Positions 37,642 through 46,768 of a DNA stretch of 61,886 nt are shown here, piece after piece. The position numbers were made by a program, and so were the translations under genes. The notes under the pieces were generated by a model. The model was not told the DNA's origin. It saw only the letters and a list, made by a program, of their open reading frames with translations, and did no database searches. The first letter of the stretch is position 1; each line of letters opens with the position of its first letter. This DNA comes from Muribaculaceae bacterium. GTDB lineage: Bacteria; Bacteroidota; Bacteroidia; Bacteroidales; Muribaculaceae. The stretch lies in NCBI GenBank assembly GCA_029051525.1, contig JAIDKG010000062.1, forward strand, positions 1-61,886, in the 5' to 3' direction.

Positions 37642-37860
37642 ATGGCAAAGCAAGCTGCAATCGAACAAGACGGAGTCATTCTCGAGGCGTTGTCGAACGC
37701 GATGTTCAAGGTAGAACTCGAAAACGGCCACGAAATCACAGCCCACATCTCGGGCAAGATGAGAATGCACTACATCAAGATACTTCCCGGCGACAAGGTC
37801 AGAGTCGAAATGTCGCCCTACGACCTGAGCAAGGGGAGAATCGCTTTCAGATACAAATAA
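37642..37860 (+). CDS. infA: Translation initiation factor IF-1
   Basis: This 72-residue S1/OB-fold protein ([26 protein letters not shown]) ends in [15 protein letters not shown]. It binds the 30S A site during initiation. The ATG is selected by homology and lies 43 bp after the end of map. Confidence 0.97.
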   Translation: MAKQAAIEQDGVILEALSNAMFKVELENGHEITAHISGKMRMHYIKILPGDKVRVEMSPYDLSKGRIAFRYK

Positions 37861-37876
37861 ACCCATCAATCAAGAT

Positions 37877-37993
37877 ATGAAAGTTAGAGCATCAATCAAA
37901 AAGCGCACCCCGGACAGCAAGATCGTGCGTCGCAAGGGCCGTCTTTATGTAATCAACAAGAAGAACCCGAAGTTGAAACAACGTCAGGGCTAA
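37877..37993 (+). CDS. rpmJ: 50S ribosomal protein bL36, cysteine-free form
   Basis: This 38-residue protein ([20 protein letters not shown] to KLKQRQG) is bL36. The four zinc ligands of the C+ form are absent: the CxxC pair is replaced by TPDSK and the second pair by KKNPKLK. It therefore cannot bind zinc in the usual way. It lies 16 bp after infA and 34 bp before rpsM. Confidence 0.95.
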   Translation: MKVRASIKKRTPDSKIVRRKGRLYVINKKNPKLKQRQG

Positions 37994-38027
37994 ATAATCA
38001 CTTTGCTAAAAAATCCAACATAGAAAT

Positions 38028-38408
38028 ATGGCAGTAAGAATAGTCGGCGTAGATTTGCCGCAGAACAAGCGAGGCGAAATAGCCTTGACATATATCTTTG
38101 GAATCGGCCGCAGCGCAGCCAAAACAATTTTGAGCAAAGCCGGCGTTGACCTCGACACTAAAGTCAAGGACTGGACCGACGACCAGGCAGCCGCTGTGCG
38201 TGAGGTAATCCAGAGCGAGTACAAAGTGGAGGGTGATCTCCGCACAGAGATCCAGCTCAACATCAAGCGCCTGATGGACATCGGCTGCTACCGTGGCATC
38301 CGTCACCGTATCGGTCTGCCCGTGCGCGGCCAGAGCACCAAGAACAATGCCCGCACCCGTAAGGGCCGCAAGAAAACAGTCGCCAACAAGAAGAAAGCTA
38401 CTAAATAA
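38028..38408 (+). CDS. rpsM: 30S ribosomal protein uS13
   Basis: This 126-residue uS13 ([29 protein letters not shown]) of the 30S head contacts P-site tRNA with its basic tail. The segment [28 protein letters not shown] is conserved. It is separated from rpsK by 9 bp. Confidence 0.98.
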   Translation: MAVRIVGVDLPQNKRGEIALTYIFGIGRSAAKTILSKAGVDLDTKVKDWTDDQAAAVREVIQSEYKVEGDLRTEIQLNIKRLMDIGCYRGIRHRIGLPVRGQSTKNNARTRKGRKKTVANKKKATK

Positions 38409-38417
38409 CACTAAGAC

Positions 38418-38807
38418 ATGGCAAAAAAGACAGTCGCAGCAAAAAAGAGAAATGTCAAGGTTGACGCAATGGGTCAGCTCCACGTGCATAGCTCTTTCAA
38501 CAACATCATCGTGTGTCTGGCCAATAGCGAGGGTCAGGTTATCTCCTGGTCGTCGGCAGGCAAGATGGGCTTCCGTGGCTCGAAGAAGAACACCCCCTAC
38601 GCTGCACAGATGGCAGCACAGGATTGCGCCAAGGTGGCCTATGATCTGGGCCTGCGCAAAGTGAAGGCCTATGTGAAGGGTCCCGGCAACGGTCGCGAGT
38701 CGGCTATCCGCACAGTGCATGGCGCCGGCATCGAGGTCGTGGAGATCGTAGACGTGACTCCGCTGCCCCACAACGGTTGCCGTCCTCCCAAGAGAAGAAG
38801 AGTGTAA
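38418..38807 (+). CDS. rpsK: 30S ribosomal protein uS11
   Basis: This 129-residue uS11 forms part of the mRNA exit platform. The [41 protein letters not shown] N-terminus and the [19 protein letters not shown]-terminus are complete. rpsD normally follows directly but here is 434 bp away. Confidence 0.98.
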   Translation: MAKKTVAAKKRNVKVDAMGQLHVHSSFNNIIVCLANSEGQVISWSSAGKMGFRGSKKNTPYAAQMAAQDCAKVAYDLGLRKVKAYVKGPGNGRESAIRTVHGAGIEVVEIVDVTPLPHNGCRPPKRRRV

Positions 38808-39241
38808 TAACCCGTAGGCAATCCCTGACACGACATAATTCATCTCAACAAGCCTGCATCCGCCACTAAGGATGCGCCACAGCCGCCATCGATGCGCCGA
38901 TGAGCCCGATGGCCATGCTGATGAGTGGAGAAGCTCACTCAGGAAGTCGAGCCGCCACACCCGAAGAGGGTAAAAGGAGCGATCCGAATGCGAATAGACT
39001 ATCCCGAACAATTGATGCTTCTACATATCTCATAATCGACGTTAAGACACACAATGTTCGATAAGTAACTTTCTCTCGATAGTCGCGGCTGCGCCGAAGG
39101 GCGCTCCGAGGCCCGGCGAGGAGGCGGCTTCACCCCCGGCAGCGGAGACTCCGCTCACCAGTGGCTCTCACCCAGGGCTCGCGGCAGAAGCACAGGGCGG
39201 CATGGCGCCGGAAGCAGGCATGACAAAAAGACAATAAAACA
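38808..39241 (+). promoter_or_regulatory. 434-bp structured gap between rpsK and rpsD
   Basis: No gene is seen. Hairpins include GCATCC/GGATGC (38856-38861 with 38870-38875) and AGCGGA/TCCGCT with a 3-nt loop (39141-39146 with 39150-39155), within a very G/C-rich final 180 nt before rpsD. A -7-like TAACTTTC occurs near 39065 but is not a full match. S4 autoregulates the alpha operon in Escherichia coli, so a long leader immediately before rpsD-rpoA-rplQ is a good candidate S4-responsive element (inference). Confidence 0.45.
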
Positions 39242-39847
39242 ATGGCAAGATACACAGGTCCTAAATCAAAAATCGCCCGTAAATTCGGCGAGGCCATCTT
39301 CGGCGACGACAAAGTGCTCGCTAAGAAAAACTATCCCCCGGGCCAGCACGGTGCCAACCGCCGTCGCAAGACTTCGGAGTATGGCATTCAGCTCCGCGAG
39401 AAGCAGAAAGCCAAATATACTTACGGTGTGCTGGAGCGTCAGTTCCGCAACCTCTTCGAGAAGGCTGCCCGCACCAAGGGTATCACTGGTGAGGTGCTTC
39501 TGCAGCTCCTGGAGGGTCGTCTCGACAATGTGGTATATCGTCTGGGCATCGCCCCGACTCGCGCCGCTGCCCGTCAGCTCGTGCTCCACAAGCACATCAC
39601 TGTCAATGGCAAGGTGGTCAACATCGCTTCATATGCCGTTAAGCCCGGCGATGTGATCGGTGTTCGCGAGAAGTCAAAGTCGCTCGAGGTAATCGCCGAT
39701 GCGCTTGCAGGCTTCAACCACAGCAAGTATCCCTGGATCGAGTGGGATGAGAGCTCCAAGTCCGGACGCTTCCTTCACGTGCCCACCCGCGAGGATATCC
39801 CCGAGACAATCAAGGAACAGTTGATCGTCGAGTTGTATTCTAAATAA
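39242..39847 (+). CDS. rpsD: 30S ribosomal protein uS4
   Basis: This 201-residue uS4 initiates assembly of the 16S 5' domain. The S4 RNA-binding domain [39 protein letters not shown] is at about 93-130. The N-terminus lacks the CxxC zinc knuckle found in some bacteria ([21 protein letters not shown]). It precedes rpoA by 16 bp. Confidence 0.98.
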   Translation: MARYTGPKSKIARKFGEAIFGDDKVLAKKNYPPGQHGANRRRKTSEYGIQLREKQKAKYTYGVLERQFRNLFEKAARTKGITGEVLLQLLEGRLDNVVYRLGIAPTRAAARQLVLHKHITVNGKVVNIASYAVKPGDVIGVREKSKSLEVIADALAGFNHSKYPWIEWDESSKSGRFLHVPTREDIPETIKEQLIVELYSK

Positions 39848-39863
39848 TAAACAATAGAGACCC

Positions 39864-40862
39864 ATGCCAATTTTAGCATTTCAAAAGCCTGAAAAGGTCA
39901 TCATGCTTGAGGAGAGCAATTCATTCGGTAAGTTTGAATTCCGCCCGCTTGAGCCCGGTTATGGCCAGACCATAGGCAACGCCCTCCGCAGAATTCTTCT
40001 GTCGTCGCTGGGCGGTTTCGCCATCAATAGTATCAAGATTGATGGTGTGGCCCATGAGCTTGACACTATCCCGGGAGTGAAGGAAGATGTAATCAACATC
40101 ATCCTCAACCTGAAGCAAGTGCGCTTCAAGCAACTGACCCTTGACATCGAATCCGAGAAAGCTACGGTGGAGGTGTCGGGCACAGATGTGTTCAAAGCCG
40201 GCGACTTGGGTAAGGTGCTTACGGGCTTCGAGGTCCTCAATCCCGATTTGGTAATCTGCCATCTCGATCCCGCCGCAAGCTTCAAGATGGAGTTCTCGAT
40301 CAATAAGGGTCGTGGTTGGGTTCCGGCTGATGAAAACCGCGAGATGATCGGCAATGCCGATCCCGGTGTAATCGCCATCGACTCAATCTACACTCCGATC
40401 AAGAACGTGAAGTATGCCATCGAGAATTTCCGCGTCGAGCAGAAGACCGACTACGAAAAGCTCATACTCGAAGTCACCACCGATGGCTCTATTCGCCCGA
40501 AAGATGCCCTTAAGGAGGCAGCCAAGATTCTGATACATCACTTCATGCTCTTCTCTGATGAGAAGATGACACTCGAGACTCCGGCCGATGTGGAGACTGA
40601 GGAATTTGACGAGGAGGTGCTCCACATGCGCCAACTCCTCAAGACCAAGCTGGCCGATATGGATCTGAGTGTGCGTGCCCTCAACTGCCTGAAGAGCGCA
40701 GAGGTGGAGACTCTCGGCGAGCTCGTGGTATTCAACAAGAACGACCTGTTGAAATTCCGCAACTTCGGCCGCAAGTCGCTCACAGAGCTTGATGAGCTGC
40801 TTGCCAACCTCAATCTCTCTTTCGGGATGGACATCACAAAATATAAATTAGACAAAGACTAA
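39864..40862 (+). CDS. rpoA: RNA polymerase alpha subunit
   Basis: This 332-residue alpha subunit has an N-terminal dimerisation domain (residues about 15-235; [25 protein letters not shown]) and a C-terminal domain ([46 protein letters not shown]) that contacts DNA and regulators. The normal length indicates an intact gene. It lies 5 bp before rplQ. Confidence 0.98.
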   Translation: MPILAFQKPEKVIMLEESNSFGKFEFRPLEPGYGQTIGNALRRILLSSLGGFAINSIKIDGVAHELDTIPGVKEDVINIILNLKQVRFKQLTLDIESEKATVEVSGTDVFKAGDLGKVLTGFEVLNPDLVICHLDPAASFKMEFSINKGRGWVPADENREMIGNADPGVIAIDSIYTPIKNVKYAIENFRVEQKTDYEKLILEVTTDGSIRPKDALKEAAKILIHHFMLFSDEKMTLETPADVETEEFDEEVLHMRQLLKTKLADMDLSVRALNCLKSAEVETLGELVVFNKNDLLKFRNFGRKSLTELDELLANLNLSFGMDITKYKLDKD

Positions 40863-40867
40863 CAGCG

Positions 40868-41353
40868 ATGCGACACAATAAAAAATTCAATCATCTCAGC
40901 CGCAAGAAGGGTCACCGCGAGGCGTTGCTCAGCAACATGGCGATCTCGCTGATCATGCACAAGCGCATCTTCACCACAATTGCCAAGGCTAAGGCTCTCC
41001 GCGTGTTTGCCGAGCCCATCATCACACGCAGCAAGAAGGACGATATGGCCAACCGTCGTCTCGTCTTCAGCTATCTGCAGAACAAGGATGCTGTCAAGGA
41101 GCTCTTCGGCACCATCGCCGAGAAGGTAGCAGAGCGTCCCGGCGGTTATCTGCGCATCCTCAAGACCGGTCATCGTCTGGGCGACAACGCCGAGATGTGC
41201 ATGATCGAGTTTGTTGACTTCAACGAGTCGATGCTTGAGGCAGGCGAAGGCAAGGGCAAGAAGGCTACTCGCCGCTCCCGCAAGAAAAAATCGGCCGCTC
41301 CCGCAGCTGAGGCTCCCGCCGCAGAAGCTACTGAGGCTCCCGCCGCAGAGTAA
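40868..41353 (+). CDS. rplQ: 50S ribosomal protein bL17 with low-complexity tail
   Basis: This 161-residue bL17 ([29 protein letters not shown]) has the normal core to about residue 120 (VDFNE). A tail follows: first Lys/Arg-rich ([16 protein letters not shown]), then Ala/Pro/Glu-rich ([17 protein letters not shown]), making it about 35 residues longer than the Escherichia coli protein. Such tails are common in Bacteroidetes. The gene ends the ribosomal cluster. Confidence 0.97.
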   Translation: MRHNKKFNHLSRKKGHREALLSNMAISLIMHKRIFTTIAKAKALRVFAEPIITRSKKDDMANRRLVFSYLQNKDAVKELFGTIAEKVAERPGGYLRILKTGHRLGDNAEMCMIEFVDFNESMLEAGEGKGKKATRRSRKKKSAAPAAEAPAAEATEAPAAE

Positions 41354-41444
41354 TCACGGCTGATTCTGAATCGCGTTCAGAAGTCATGAGCCGCCGGGCC
41401 GCATCCCTCGCCGGATGAGCCGCCGGCAGCCATGCCGACAATAT

Positions 41445-41480
41445 GGAGGCGCCACGGTATCTCGACACCGCGGCGCCTCC
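41445..41480 (+). terminator. Terminator after rplQ
   Basis: GGAGGCGCC (41445-41453) pairs with GGCGCCTCC (41472-41480), continued inward by CGGT/ACCG, followed by TCTCTATTTA. It is placed about 90 bp past the rplQ stop. Confidence 0.65.
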
Positions 41481-41495
41481 TCTCTATTTACACCA

Positions 41496-41535
41496 CATAT
41501 GGACGCGCTCTTACACAACATATGGACGCGCTCTT
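41496..41535. repeat. Short direct repeat CATATGGACGCGCTCTT
   Basis: Two identical 17-bp copies (41496-41512 and 41519-41535) lie between the rplQ terminator and the next gene. The GACGCGCTCTT core resembles the dispersed GCGCTCTAAGG element. Confidence 0.7.
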
Positions 41536-41600
41536 GGATATTCAGAAGTAAATCAACCGACTCCGCCAATTTCAAAGGGTAACTAACAGATTATTGAAAT

Positions 41601-42005
41601 ATGACTAAGATTTCGCTTGAAGATCGCAAGGCTCATGCCATGCGTCTGCGCCAGGAGGGCTACAACTGCGCTCAGAGTGTGATAATGGCTTTCGGCGATG
41701 TGACAGGACTCGACATCGATACCGCCGCGCGTATCTCCTCCGGCCTTGGTGCCGGTCTCGGTTGCGGCGAGCTCTGCGGTGTGGCCAATGCTATGGCCAT
41801 GGCTCAGGGCATGCTCCATGGCCCGGAAGCCGCATCGAAGGCTCCCTCCATGAAGGCATCGAAAGAATTGCTCGATACCTTTGCCTCATCCAACGGCAAC
41901 CGCCTGCGCTGCTCCGACCTCAAGGGTAAGCCCGATGTGCGCCCCTGCAACGAACTCGTGGCTCAGGGTGTGGAGATACTTCACAACTACTTCGAGGAGC
42001 AGTGA
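41601..42005 (+). CDS. C_GCAxxG_C_C family protein
   Basis: This 134-residue protein belongs to the cysteine-rich C_GCAxxG_C_C family, often linked to redox or metal functions but without a proven activity. The pattern is visible: Cys in GYNCAQSV, then GLGAGLGCGELCGVANAMAMAQG, then LRCSDLKG and RPCNELV. It is cytosolic, with no signal peptide. Its TGA overlaps the next ATG (TGATG), which suggests coupling to the T9SS-plug gene, though no functional link is known. Confidence 0.88.
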   Translation: MTKISLEDRKAHAMRLRQEGYNCAQSVIMAFGDVTGLDIDTAARISSGLGAGLGCGELCGVANAMAMAQGMLHGPEAASKAPSMKASKELLDTFASSNGNRLRCSDLKGKPDVRPCNELVAQGVEILHNYFEEQ

Positions 42006-43351
42006 TGATGAAATCCTCCTCAATCCTCCGAGCCGCTCTGAAGGGTGCTCTGGCAGTAGGGATAGCCATACTCTCCCCGGCTTCTGCGGCCGGGGAGAAT
42101 ACGGCCACAGCCATATTCGAGCCAATGCTCCGCACTCTCACCGTCACTGCCAACGGCAATCTGATGCAAGATCCGGTGCTGCGTCTCGGCAGCGGCGATG
42201 AGATCGTATTCTCATTTGATGAGATTGGCGACGATTACAGGTATCTGCGTTGCCGGCTTGTGCACTGCAATGCCGACTGGCAGCCCTCCGGGCTTGTGGA
42301 GTCGGAATATTCCGATGGTTTCAACTACGATGAGATCGAAGACTATGCCTTCTCGCGCAACACATATGTGCACTACGTGAACTATCGCTATACCCTCGGC
42401 CGGGGTGAGCTGCGTCCGCTCGTATCGGGCAATTACCTGTGGCAGGTCTACGATGAGAACGACCCCGACAAGGTTTTACTTCAGGCCCGATTTCGTGTCA
42501 CTGAGGATGCCTACCGCATCAGCGCACGCGCCGACGGTCGCACCGACAGCGGTTTCAACACCCAATATCAGCAACTGCAACTCAATATCTCCCCGGCGGC
42601 CGAAATCCCTCACAACCCCTACACCGATCTGATGGTGGAGATCACTCAGAACGGGCGCCCCGACACATCCCGCTTCATAATGCATCCGCAGCGGGTGGAG
42701 GGGTCGAAAGTAGTATATGATCATCTCCCCGGGCTGATTTTCCCTGCCGGGAATGAATATCGACGCTTCGAGACTGTGCGCAGCGATTATCCCGGAATGG
42801 GTGTAGATTCCACCCGCTACGACGACCGGCTTTATCATGCCTATCTGCATCCCGACTACAGCAGGGCCGAACGAAGCTACTCATACGACAGCACCCAGCG
42901 CGGACGTTATAAGATAGATGAATACAACTCCACCGATCCCGATCTGGGGGGCGACTACATCATGACCCGCTTCACTCTCGACATACCGGAAATTATGGAT
43001 GGTGATGTATATCTGGAGGGTGATCTCGCACTGCGTGGATATACCCCTTTCAATCGCCTCACCTACGACCGTGCCCAAGGTGTATACACTCTCGAAGTGC
43101 CATTGAAGCAGGGTAGCTACAATTACCAGTATGTGGTGCGACGTCGCAGCGAGGGTGAGTCTGATGCCAATATCGGGGGCAACTTCGCAAATCCGCAGGC
43201 CGACCGCAATGCTGTGGCCGGGGATGCCTCGGTAGTGGAGGGGAATCATTACGAGACAATCAACGAATACAATATATACATATACCTCCGGCAACCCGGT
43301 GCCAGAGCCGACCGATTGCTTGGCGCGGCTACGATAGTGGCCACTCCCTGA
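42005..43351 (+). CDS. T9SS plug-family protein (DUF5103)
   Basis: This 448-residue secreted protein has an N-terminal signal peptide (to about residue 30, ASAAGE). It then shows the DUF5103 pattern: LRTLTVTANGN, PVLRLGSGDEIVFSFDEIGDDYRYLRCRLVHCNADW, SEYSDGFNYDEIEDYAFSRNTYVHYVNY, and SGNYLWQVYDENDPDKVLLQARFRV. The C-terminal part resembles an AMPK-glycogen-binding-like beta-sandwich (DVYLEGDLALRGYTPFN). In Flavobacteria this family plugs the SprA translocon of the type IX secretion system. Whether this organism has a T9SS cannot be told here. Confidence 0.85.
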   Translation: MMKSSSILRAALKGALAVGIAILSPASAAGENTATAIFEPMLRTLTVTANGNLMQDPVLRLGSGDEIVFSFDEIGDDYRYLRCRLVHCNADWQPSGLVESEYSDGFNYDEIEDYAFSRNTYVHYVNYRYTLGRGELRPLVSGNYLWQVYDENDPDKVLLQARFRVTEDAYRISARADGRTDSGFNTQYQQLQLNISPAAEIPHNPYTDLMVEITQNGRPDTSRFIMHPQRVEGSKVVYDHLPGLIFPAGNEYRRFETVRSDYPGMGVDSTRYDDRLYHAYLHPDYSRAERSYSYDSTQRGRYKIDEYNSTDPDLGGDYIMTRFTLDIPEIMDGDVYLEGDLALRGYTPFNRLTYDRAQGVYTLEVPLKQGSYNYQYVVRRRSEGESDANIGGNFANPQADRNAVAGDASVVEGNHYETINEYNIYIYLRQPGARADRLLGAATIVATP

Positions 43352-43475
43352 GCGGAGACTCCGGATGCTGTAACCGCTTCGCCGAGAAGAGCCGCCACAA
43401 TCCGGTAGCTTACACGGGGAGAGCGGTGCAAGGGTTGCCGAATATCAATGCCCATCACAGGGCCACGTGAATATC

Positions 43476-44060
43476 ATGCTTGAAATAGGTAAAAACACAA
43501 TCGTATCGCTCGATCTGATAGAGCGTTATTTTCATTGCGATCTTGATGACTGCCTCGGTGAGTGCTGCATCGAGGGTGATGCAGGTGCGCCGCTCACCCG
43601 CGAAGAGGCCGACCGACTGCAGGAATTGTTGCCCCGGATACTTCCTTACCTCAACGAGAAGGCCCGCAAGGTGGTGCTCGAAGAGGGAGTGAGCTATATT
43701 GATGAGGAGGGTGATCTGGTCACTCAGCTTGTGGATGGAGCCAATTGCGTATTTACTACGTTCGGCAGCAATGGAGTGTGTCTCTGTGCGCTTGAGAAAG
43801 CGCGTCGCGAAGGGGAGACCGACTTCTTCAAGCCGATCAGTTGTGCACTCTATCCGGTGAGGGTAAAGGAATATGATGGCTTTACAGCCGTCAACTATCA
43901 TCGCTGGAAAATCTGCAAAGGGGCAGAGGTGATGGGGCGTGCCAAAGGAGTGCGCGCCTACGAATTTCTGCGCGAGCCCCTCACCCGGCGATTCGGCCGG
44001 GAATGGTACGACGAGCTTGCCTTCACAGCCGAGGAGTATCTGCGTCAGACCGGGAAGTAG
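43476..44060 (+). CDS. DUF3109 family protein
   Basis: This 194-residue cytosolic protein of the DUF3109 family has an N-terminal DDCLGECCIEGDAGAPLTREEA and later cysteines in NCVFTTF, GVCLCALE and ISCALYPVR, plus WKICKG. The arrangement is reminiscent of YkgJ-type Zn/Fe-binding clusters. The function is unknown. The ATG at 43476 is chosen over a GTG three codons earlier. Confidence 0.85.
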   Translation: MLEIGKNTIVSLDLIERYFHCDLDDCLGECCIEGDAGAPLTREEADRLQELLPRILPYLNEKARKVVLEEGVSYIDEEGDLVTQLVDGANCVFTTFGSNGVCLCALEKARREGETDFFKPISCALYPVRVKEYDGFTAVNYHRWKICKGAEVMGRAKGVRAYEFLREPLTRRFGREWYDELAFTAEEYLRQTGK

Positions 44061-44142
44061 GGGAGCCTCAAATATCTCTATTGGTCAAGAGGTGATACTT
44101 GTGGTCAAAAAAGGATTTTTTAACAAAAAATGATAGCTGCCT

Positions 44143-44174
44143 CTTGCAAAACGGTCAAAAAGTTTGTACCTTTG
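44143..44174 (+). promoter_or_regulatory. Promoter of a candidate small RNA
   Basis: CTTG (TTG at 44144-44146), a 20-nt spacer, then TACCTTTG (44167-44174), fitting the Bacteroidetes consensus. A strong terminator follows about 60 nt later, with no gene between. Confidence 0.7.
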
Positions 44175-44180
44175 CATTAG

Positions 44181-44269
44181 GTAAAAAGCCTATGAACCTA
44201 GCATGTAAGAATTTATTTAGTTAAGCCAAGGAGTATGAGATGGTTGTGAAATCGTCTCATATTTTTTTT
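44181..44269 (+). ncRNA. Candidate small RNA of about 90 nt
   Basis: Promoter and intrinsic terminator bracket a transcript of about 90 nt. The body is A/T-rich and begins with a possible AGG/CCT mini-hairpin. It contains a 10-codon reading frame (MNLACKNLFS, 44193-44225) that may be coincidental or a leader peptide. I do not recognise the family. It could be a trans-acting sRNA or an attenuated leader for the cardiolipin synthase gene, 230 bp downstream. Confidence 0.6.
44235..44269 (+). terminator. Terminator of the candidate small RNA
   Basis: ATGAGATGGTT pairs over 11 bp (two G-U) with AATCGTCTCAT around a GTGA loop, followed by eight T residues. Confidence 0.85.
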
Positions 44270-44283
44270 GTGTATATTGGCTT

Positions 44284-44390
44284 CCCGCAGATGGCTATCC
44301 TTCTCCGGTGGGTGGCGAACAAAATAAGCCCGCAGATGGCTATCCTTCTCCGGCGGGTGGCGAACAAAATAAGCCCGCAGATGCATATCC
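44284..44390 (+). repeat. 45-bp tandem repeat with a repeated micro-ORF
   Basis: Two full copies (44284-44328, 44329-44373) differ at one base, and a partial third follows (44374-44390). One frame reads a 34-codon ORF at 44291-44395 made of two 15-residue units (MAILLRWVANKISPQ and MAILLRRVANKISPQ) plus MHIR. No promoter or ribosome-binding sequence for it is evident, so translation is unproven. The period equals that of the repeat at 3219-3311, but the sequences differ. Confidence 0.85.
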
Positions 44391-44499
44391 GATAAGGGTA
44401 AAAACGGCGTTATAGATATAGAGTGTTACTCCAGAGTACTCCTCCTCCTCCTCCTGAAGCAGCTGTGAATGCTCTTACGTAATCCAGTCAAAAACCATC

Positions 44500-45942
44500 A
44501 TGATAACACTATCTATCGTCATATCAGATTGGGTGGCCACAGGAATCTTCCTGTTATATCTTACATTGGTGGTGAGCTGTGTGGTGGTGATTCTATCAGA
44601 GAATCGCAATCCTATCCGCTCGCTGGCCTGGATTATCGCGCTCCTGGCGCTGCCGGTGGTGGGGCTGGTGTTCTACCTCTTCTTCGGGCGCAGTCTGCGC
44701 GGCCATCATATGATCACCCGCCACAACAAGCGGAAGCTAATGCATCACTTCACTTCCCGCCCCGTAGACCTCGGCACGCTTCAGCTCAACAGTGGGGCGC
44801 ACCAGCTCATAAAACTGGCCCACAGTCTGACCCGCTCGCCCCTCACCGTCAACAATGAAATCCGAATCTTTACCGAAGGGCGCGAGAAATTCGACTCCTT
44901 GATGCGCGACCTGGAGAATGCACGCCACACCATCTATCTGCAATACTACATATTCCAGGATGATGTGACCGGAAGCGCCGTGGCCGAAATTCTTAAGCGC
45001 AAGGCCCGCGAAGGGGTAGTGGTAAAGGTAATCTACGACCATGTGGGGAGCTTCTCATCCTCCCGCCGCTTCTTCCGCGACATGAAGAATGCCGGAGTCG
45101 ACACTCATCCCTTCTTCCGCGTGACCTTCCCGCAGCTTGCCAACCGAATCAATTGGCGCAACCACCGCAAGATCGTGGTGATCGACAATGAGATAGGCTA
45201 CATAGGGGGTATGAATATCGCCGACCGATATGTAGACGGACTTCCCGATGGCTCGGCCTGGCGCGACACCCATTTCCGGGTGCGCGGCGATGTGGTGCAA
45301 TCGTTGCTGTATAGTTTTGCGGTCGACTGGTACTTCCTCAAGAAGCCCGACTCCATGATACCGCTCCACTGCTCGCCACACACCCTGCGCAACTCATGCG
45401 CCATGCAGCTCGTGACCTCCGGTCCGGTAGAGGTGTGGAATAATCTGAGCCTATGTTTTCTGCGAGCCATCTCCTCGGCCCGCAAATCGATTTATATCCA
45501 GACCCCCTACTTCCTCCCTACCGATGCGCTGCTCAATGCCCTCGAGGCTGCTGCCCTGGCCAAGGTAGATGTGAGGGTGATGATCCCCTCCAAATCCGAT
45601 TCGAGGCTCCTGCTGCTGGCCAGTTTCAGTTATGTCACCCGTTGCCTGAAGGCCGGCATTAAAGTATATCTCTATACTCCCGGCATGCTTCATGCCAAGG
45701 CCATGACCATCGACGATGATTTTGCCACCGCCGGGAGCACCAACTTCGACTTCCGGAGTTTCGAGAATAATTTCGAAAGCAATCTCCTCATCTACGACCG
45801 CGAGGTGAATGCCCGTCTGCGAGAGATATTCTTCAGTGATCTGGAGAAATGCCGCAAACTAAAATACTCGCAATGGAAATCGCGTCCGCTGCCACAGCGC
45901 ATGCTGGAGAGCTTCATACGTCTATTCGCCCCGATTCTCTAA
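44500..45942 (+). CDS. cls: Cardiolipin synthase (PLD family)
   Basis: This 480-residue inner-membrane enzyme condenses phosphatidylglycerol to cardiolipin. Two transmembrane helices (about 7-32 and 41-62) form the N-terminal anchor. Two HKD motifs follow: HRKIVVID at 222-229 (with GGMN) and HAKAMTID at 398-405 (with GSTNFD). Length and layout match bacterial Cls of the ClsA type. The A/T-rich gap upstream contains the tandem repeat and the small-RNA locus. Confidence 0.93.
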   Translation: MITLSIVISDWVATGIFLLYLTLVVSCVVVILSENRNPIRSLAWIIALLALPVVGLVFYLFFGRSLRGHHMITRHNKRKLMHHFTSRPVDLGTLQLNSGAHQLIKLAHSLTRSPLTVNNEIRIFTEGREKFDSLMRDLENARHTIYLQYYIFQDDVTGSAVAEILKRKAREGVVVKVIYDHVGSFSSSRRFFRDMKNAGVDTHPFFRVTFPQLANRINWRNHRKIVVIDNEIGYIGGMNIADRYVDGLPDGSAWRDTHFRVRGDVVQSLLYSFAVDWYFLKKPDSMIPLHCSPHTLRNSCAMQLVTSGPVEVWNNLSLCFLRAISSARKSIYIQTPYFLPTDALLNALEAAALAKVDVRVMIPSKSDSRLLLLASFSYVTRCLKAGIKVYLYTPGMLHAKAMTIDDDFATAGSTNFDFRSFENNFESNLLIYDREVNARLREIFFSDLEKCRKLKYSQWKSRPLPQRMLESFIRLFAPIL

Positions 45943-45954
45943 CCCGATTATCTG

Positions 45955-46028
45955 TAAGTAGCTCTTAGAAACAAGCATAGTGTCTAAAGAACTACTTCAA
46001 TATAAAACTAATTTCTAAGAGCTTCTTA
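45955..46028. repeat. Inverted repeat immediately before ung
   Basis: A 17-bp arm (45955-45971, TAAGTAGCTCTTAGAAA) pairs with 46012-46028 with one mismatch. A third, more diverged inverted copy lies between them (about 45980-45997). The right arm ends next to the ung ATG at 46030, so the hairpin would cover its start region. Confidence 0.75.
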
Positions 46029-46029
46029 T

Positions 46030-46701
46030 ATGCAAGAAGATAAAGTGCGCATGGAGCCCGGATGGAAAGCGGCTCTCAGAGAAGAATTCGCGCAACCCTA
46101 TTTCGACCAACTCACCCAGGCCGTGCGCCGCGATTATGCCTCCGGGCCGGTATATCCCCCGGCGGCTCAGATATTCGCCGCCTTCGATGCCTCACCCTTC
46201 GATCAGACCAAGGTGGTGATTATCGGGCAAGATCCCTATCATGGGGCCGGTCAGGCCAATGGACTGGCTTTCTCGGTAAATCCCGGCATCCCCTTCCCAC
46301 CATCATTGCGTAATATACTGGCCGAGGTGCATGCCGATACCGGTGCACCGATTCCAGCCGATGGCGATCTTACACGCTGGGCCCGACAGGGGGTGCTGCT
46401 GCTCAACACTGCTCTCACCGTGCGCGAAGGTCAGCCCAAATCGCATGCCGGGATAGGGTGGGAGCGTCTCACCGATGCGGCGGTGCGTGCCATCGCCTCC
46501 CGCCGCGAAGGGGTGGTCTTCATCCTCTGGGGAGCCGATGCCGCCCGCAAACGCTCGATGATCGACGAGTCGCGTCATCTGGTGCTCACATCGCCGCATC
46601 CCAGTCCGCTGTCGGCATATCGAGGCTTCTTCGGCAACCATCATTTTACAAAAGCCAACGAATATCTGCTTCGTCAGGGGAAAACACCCGTGGAATGGTA
46701 A
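46030..46701 (+). CDS. ung: Uracil-DNA glycosylase
   Basis: This 223-residue family-1 UDG removes uracil from DNA. The catalytic water-activating motif GQDPYHGAGQANGLAFSV is at residues 66-83, and the DNA-intercalating HPSPLSAYRGFFG is near residue 190. Length is normal. The start is immediately preceded by the inverted repeat described separately. The usual Ung residues are all seen, so it is likely functional. Confidence 0.95.
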   Translation: MQEDKVRMEPGWKAALREEFAQPYFDQLTQAVRRDYASGPVYPPAAQIFAAFDASPFDQTKVVIIGQDPYHGAGQANGLAFSVNPGIPFPPSLRNILAEVHADTGAPIPADGDLTRWARQGVLLLNTALTVREGQPKSHAGIGWERLTDAAVRAIASRREGVVFILWGADAARKRSMIDESRHLVLTSPHPSPLSAYRGFFGNHHFTKANEYLLRQGKTPVEW

Positions 46702-46740
46702 ATTATATTGTCAATGTGCGGCAAATATCAAAAAAATCAT

Positions 46741-46748
46741 TAAATTTG
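46741..46748 (+). promoter_or_regulatory. -7 box of the GYF_2/CD225 gene
   Basis: TAAATTTG fits TAnnTTTG, 20 bp before the ATG. The -33 element is not obvious. Confidence 0.5.
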
Positions 46749-46768
46749 CAGAAAACAACTGAAATTAT

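Noticed and set aside
37998..39011. A 337-codon minus-strand open frame over rpsM/rpsK
   Set aside because: It spans two strongly conserved ribosomal genes in antisense; no domain seen.
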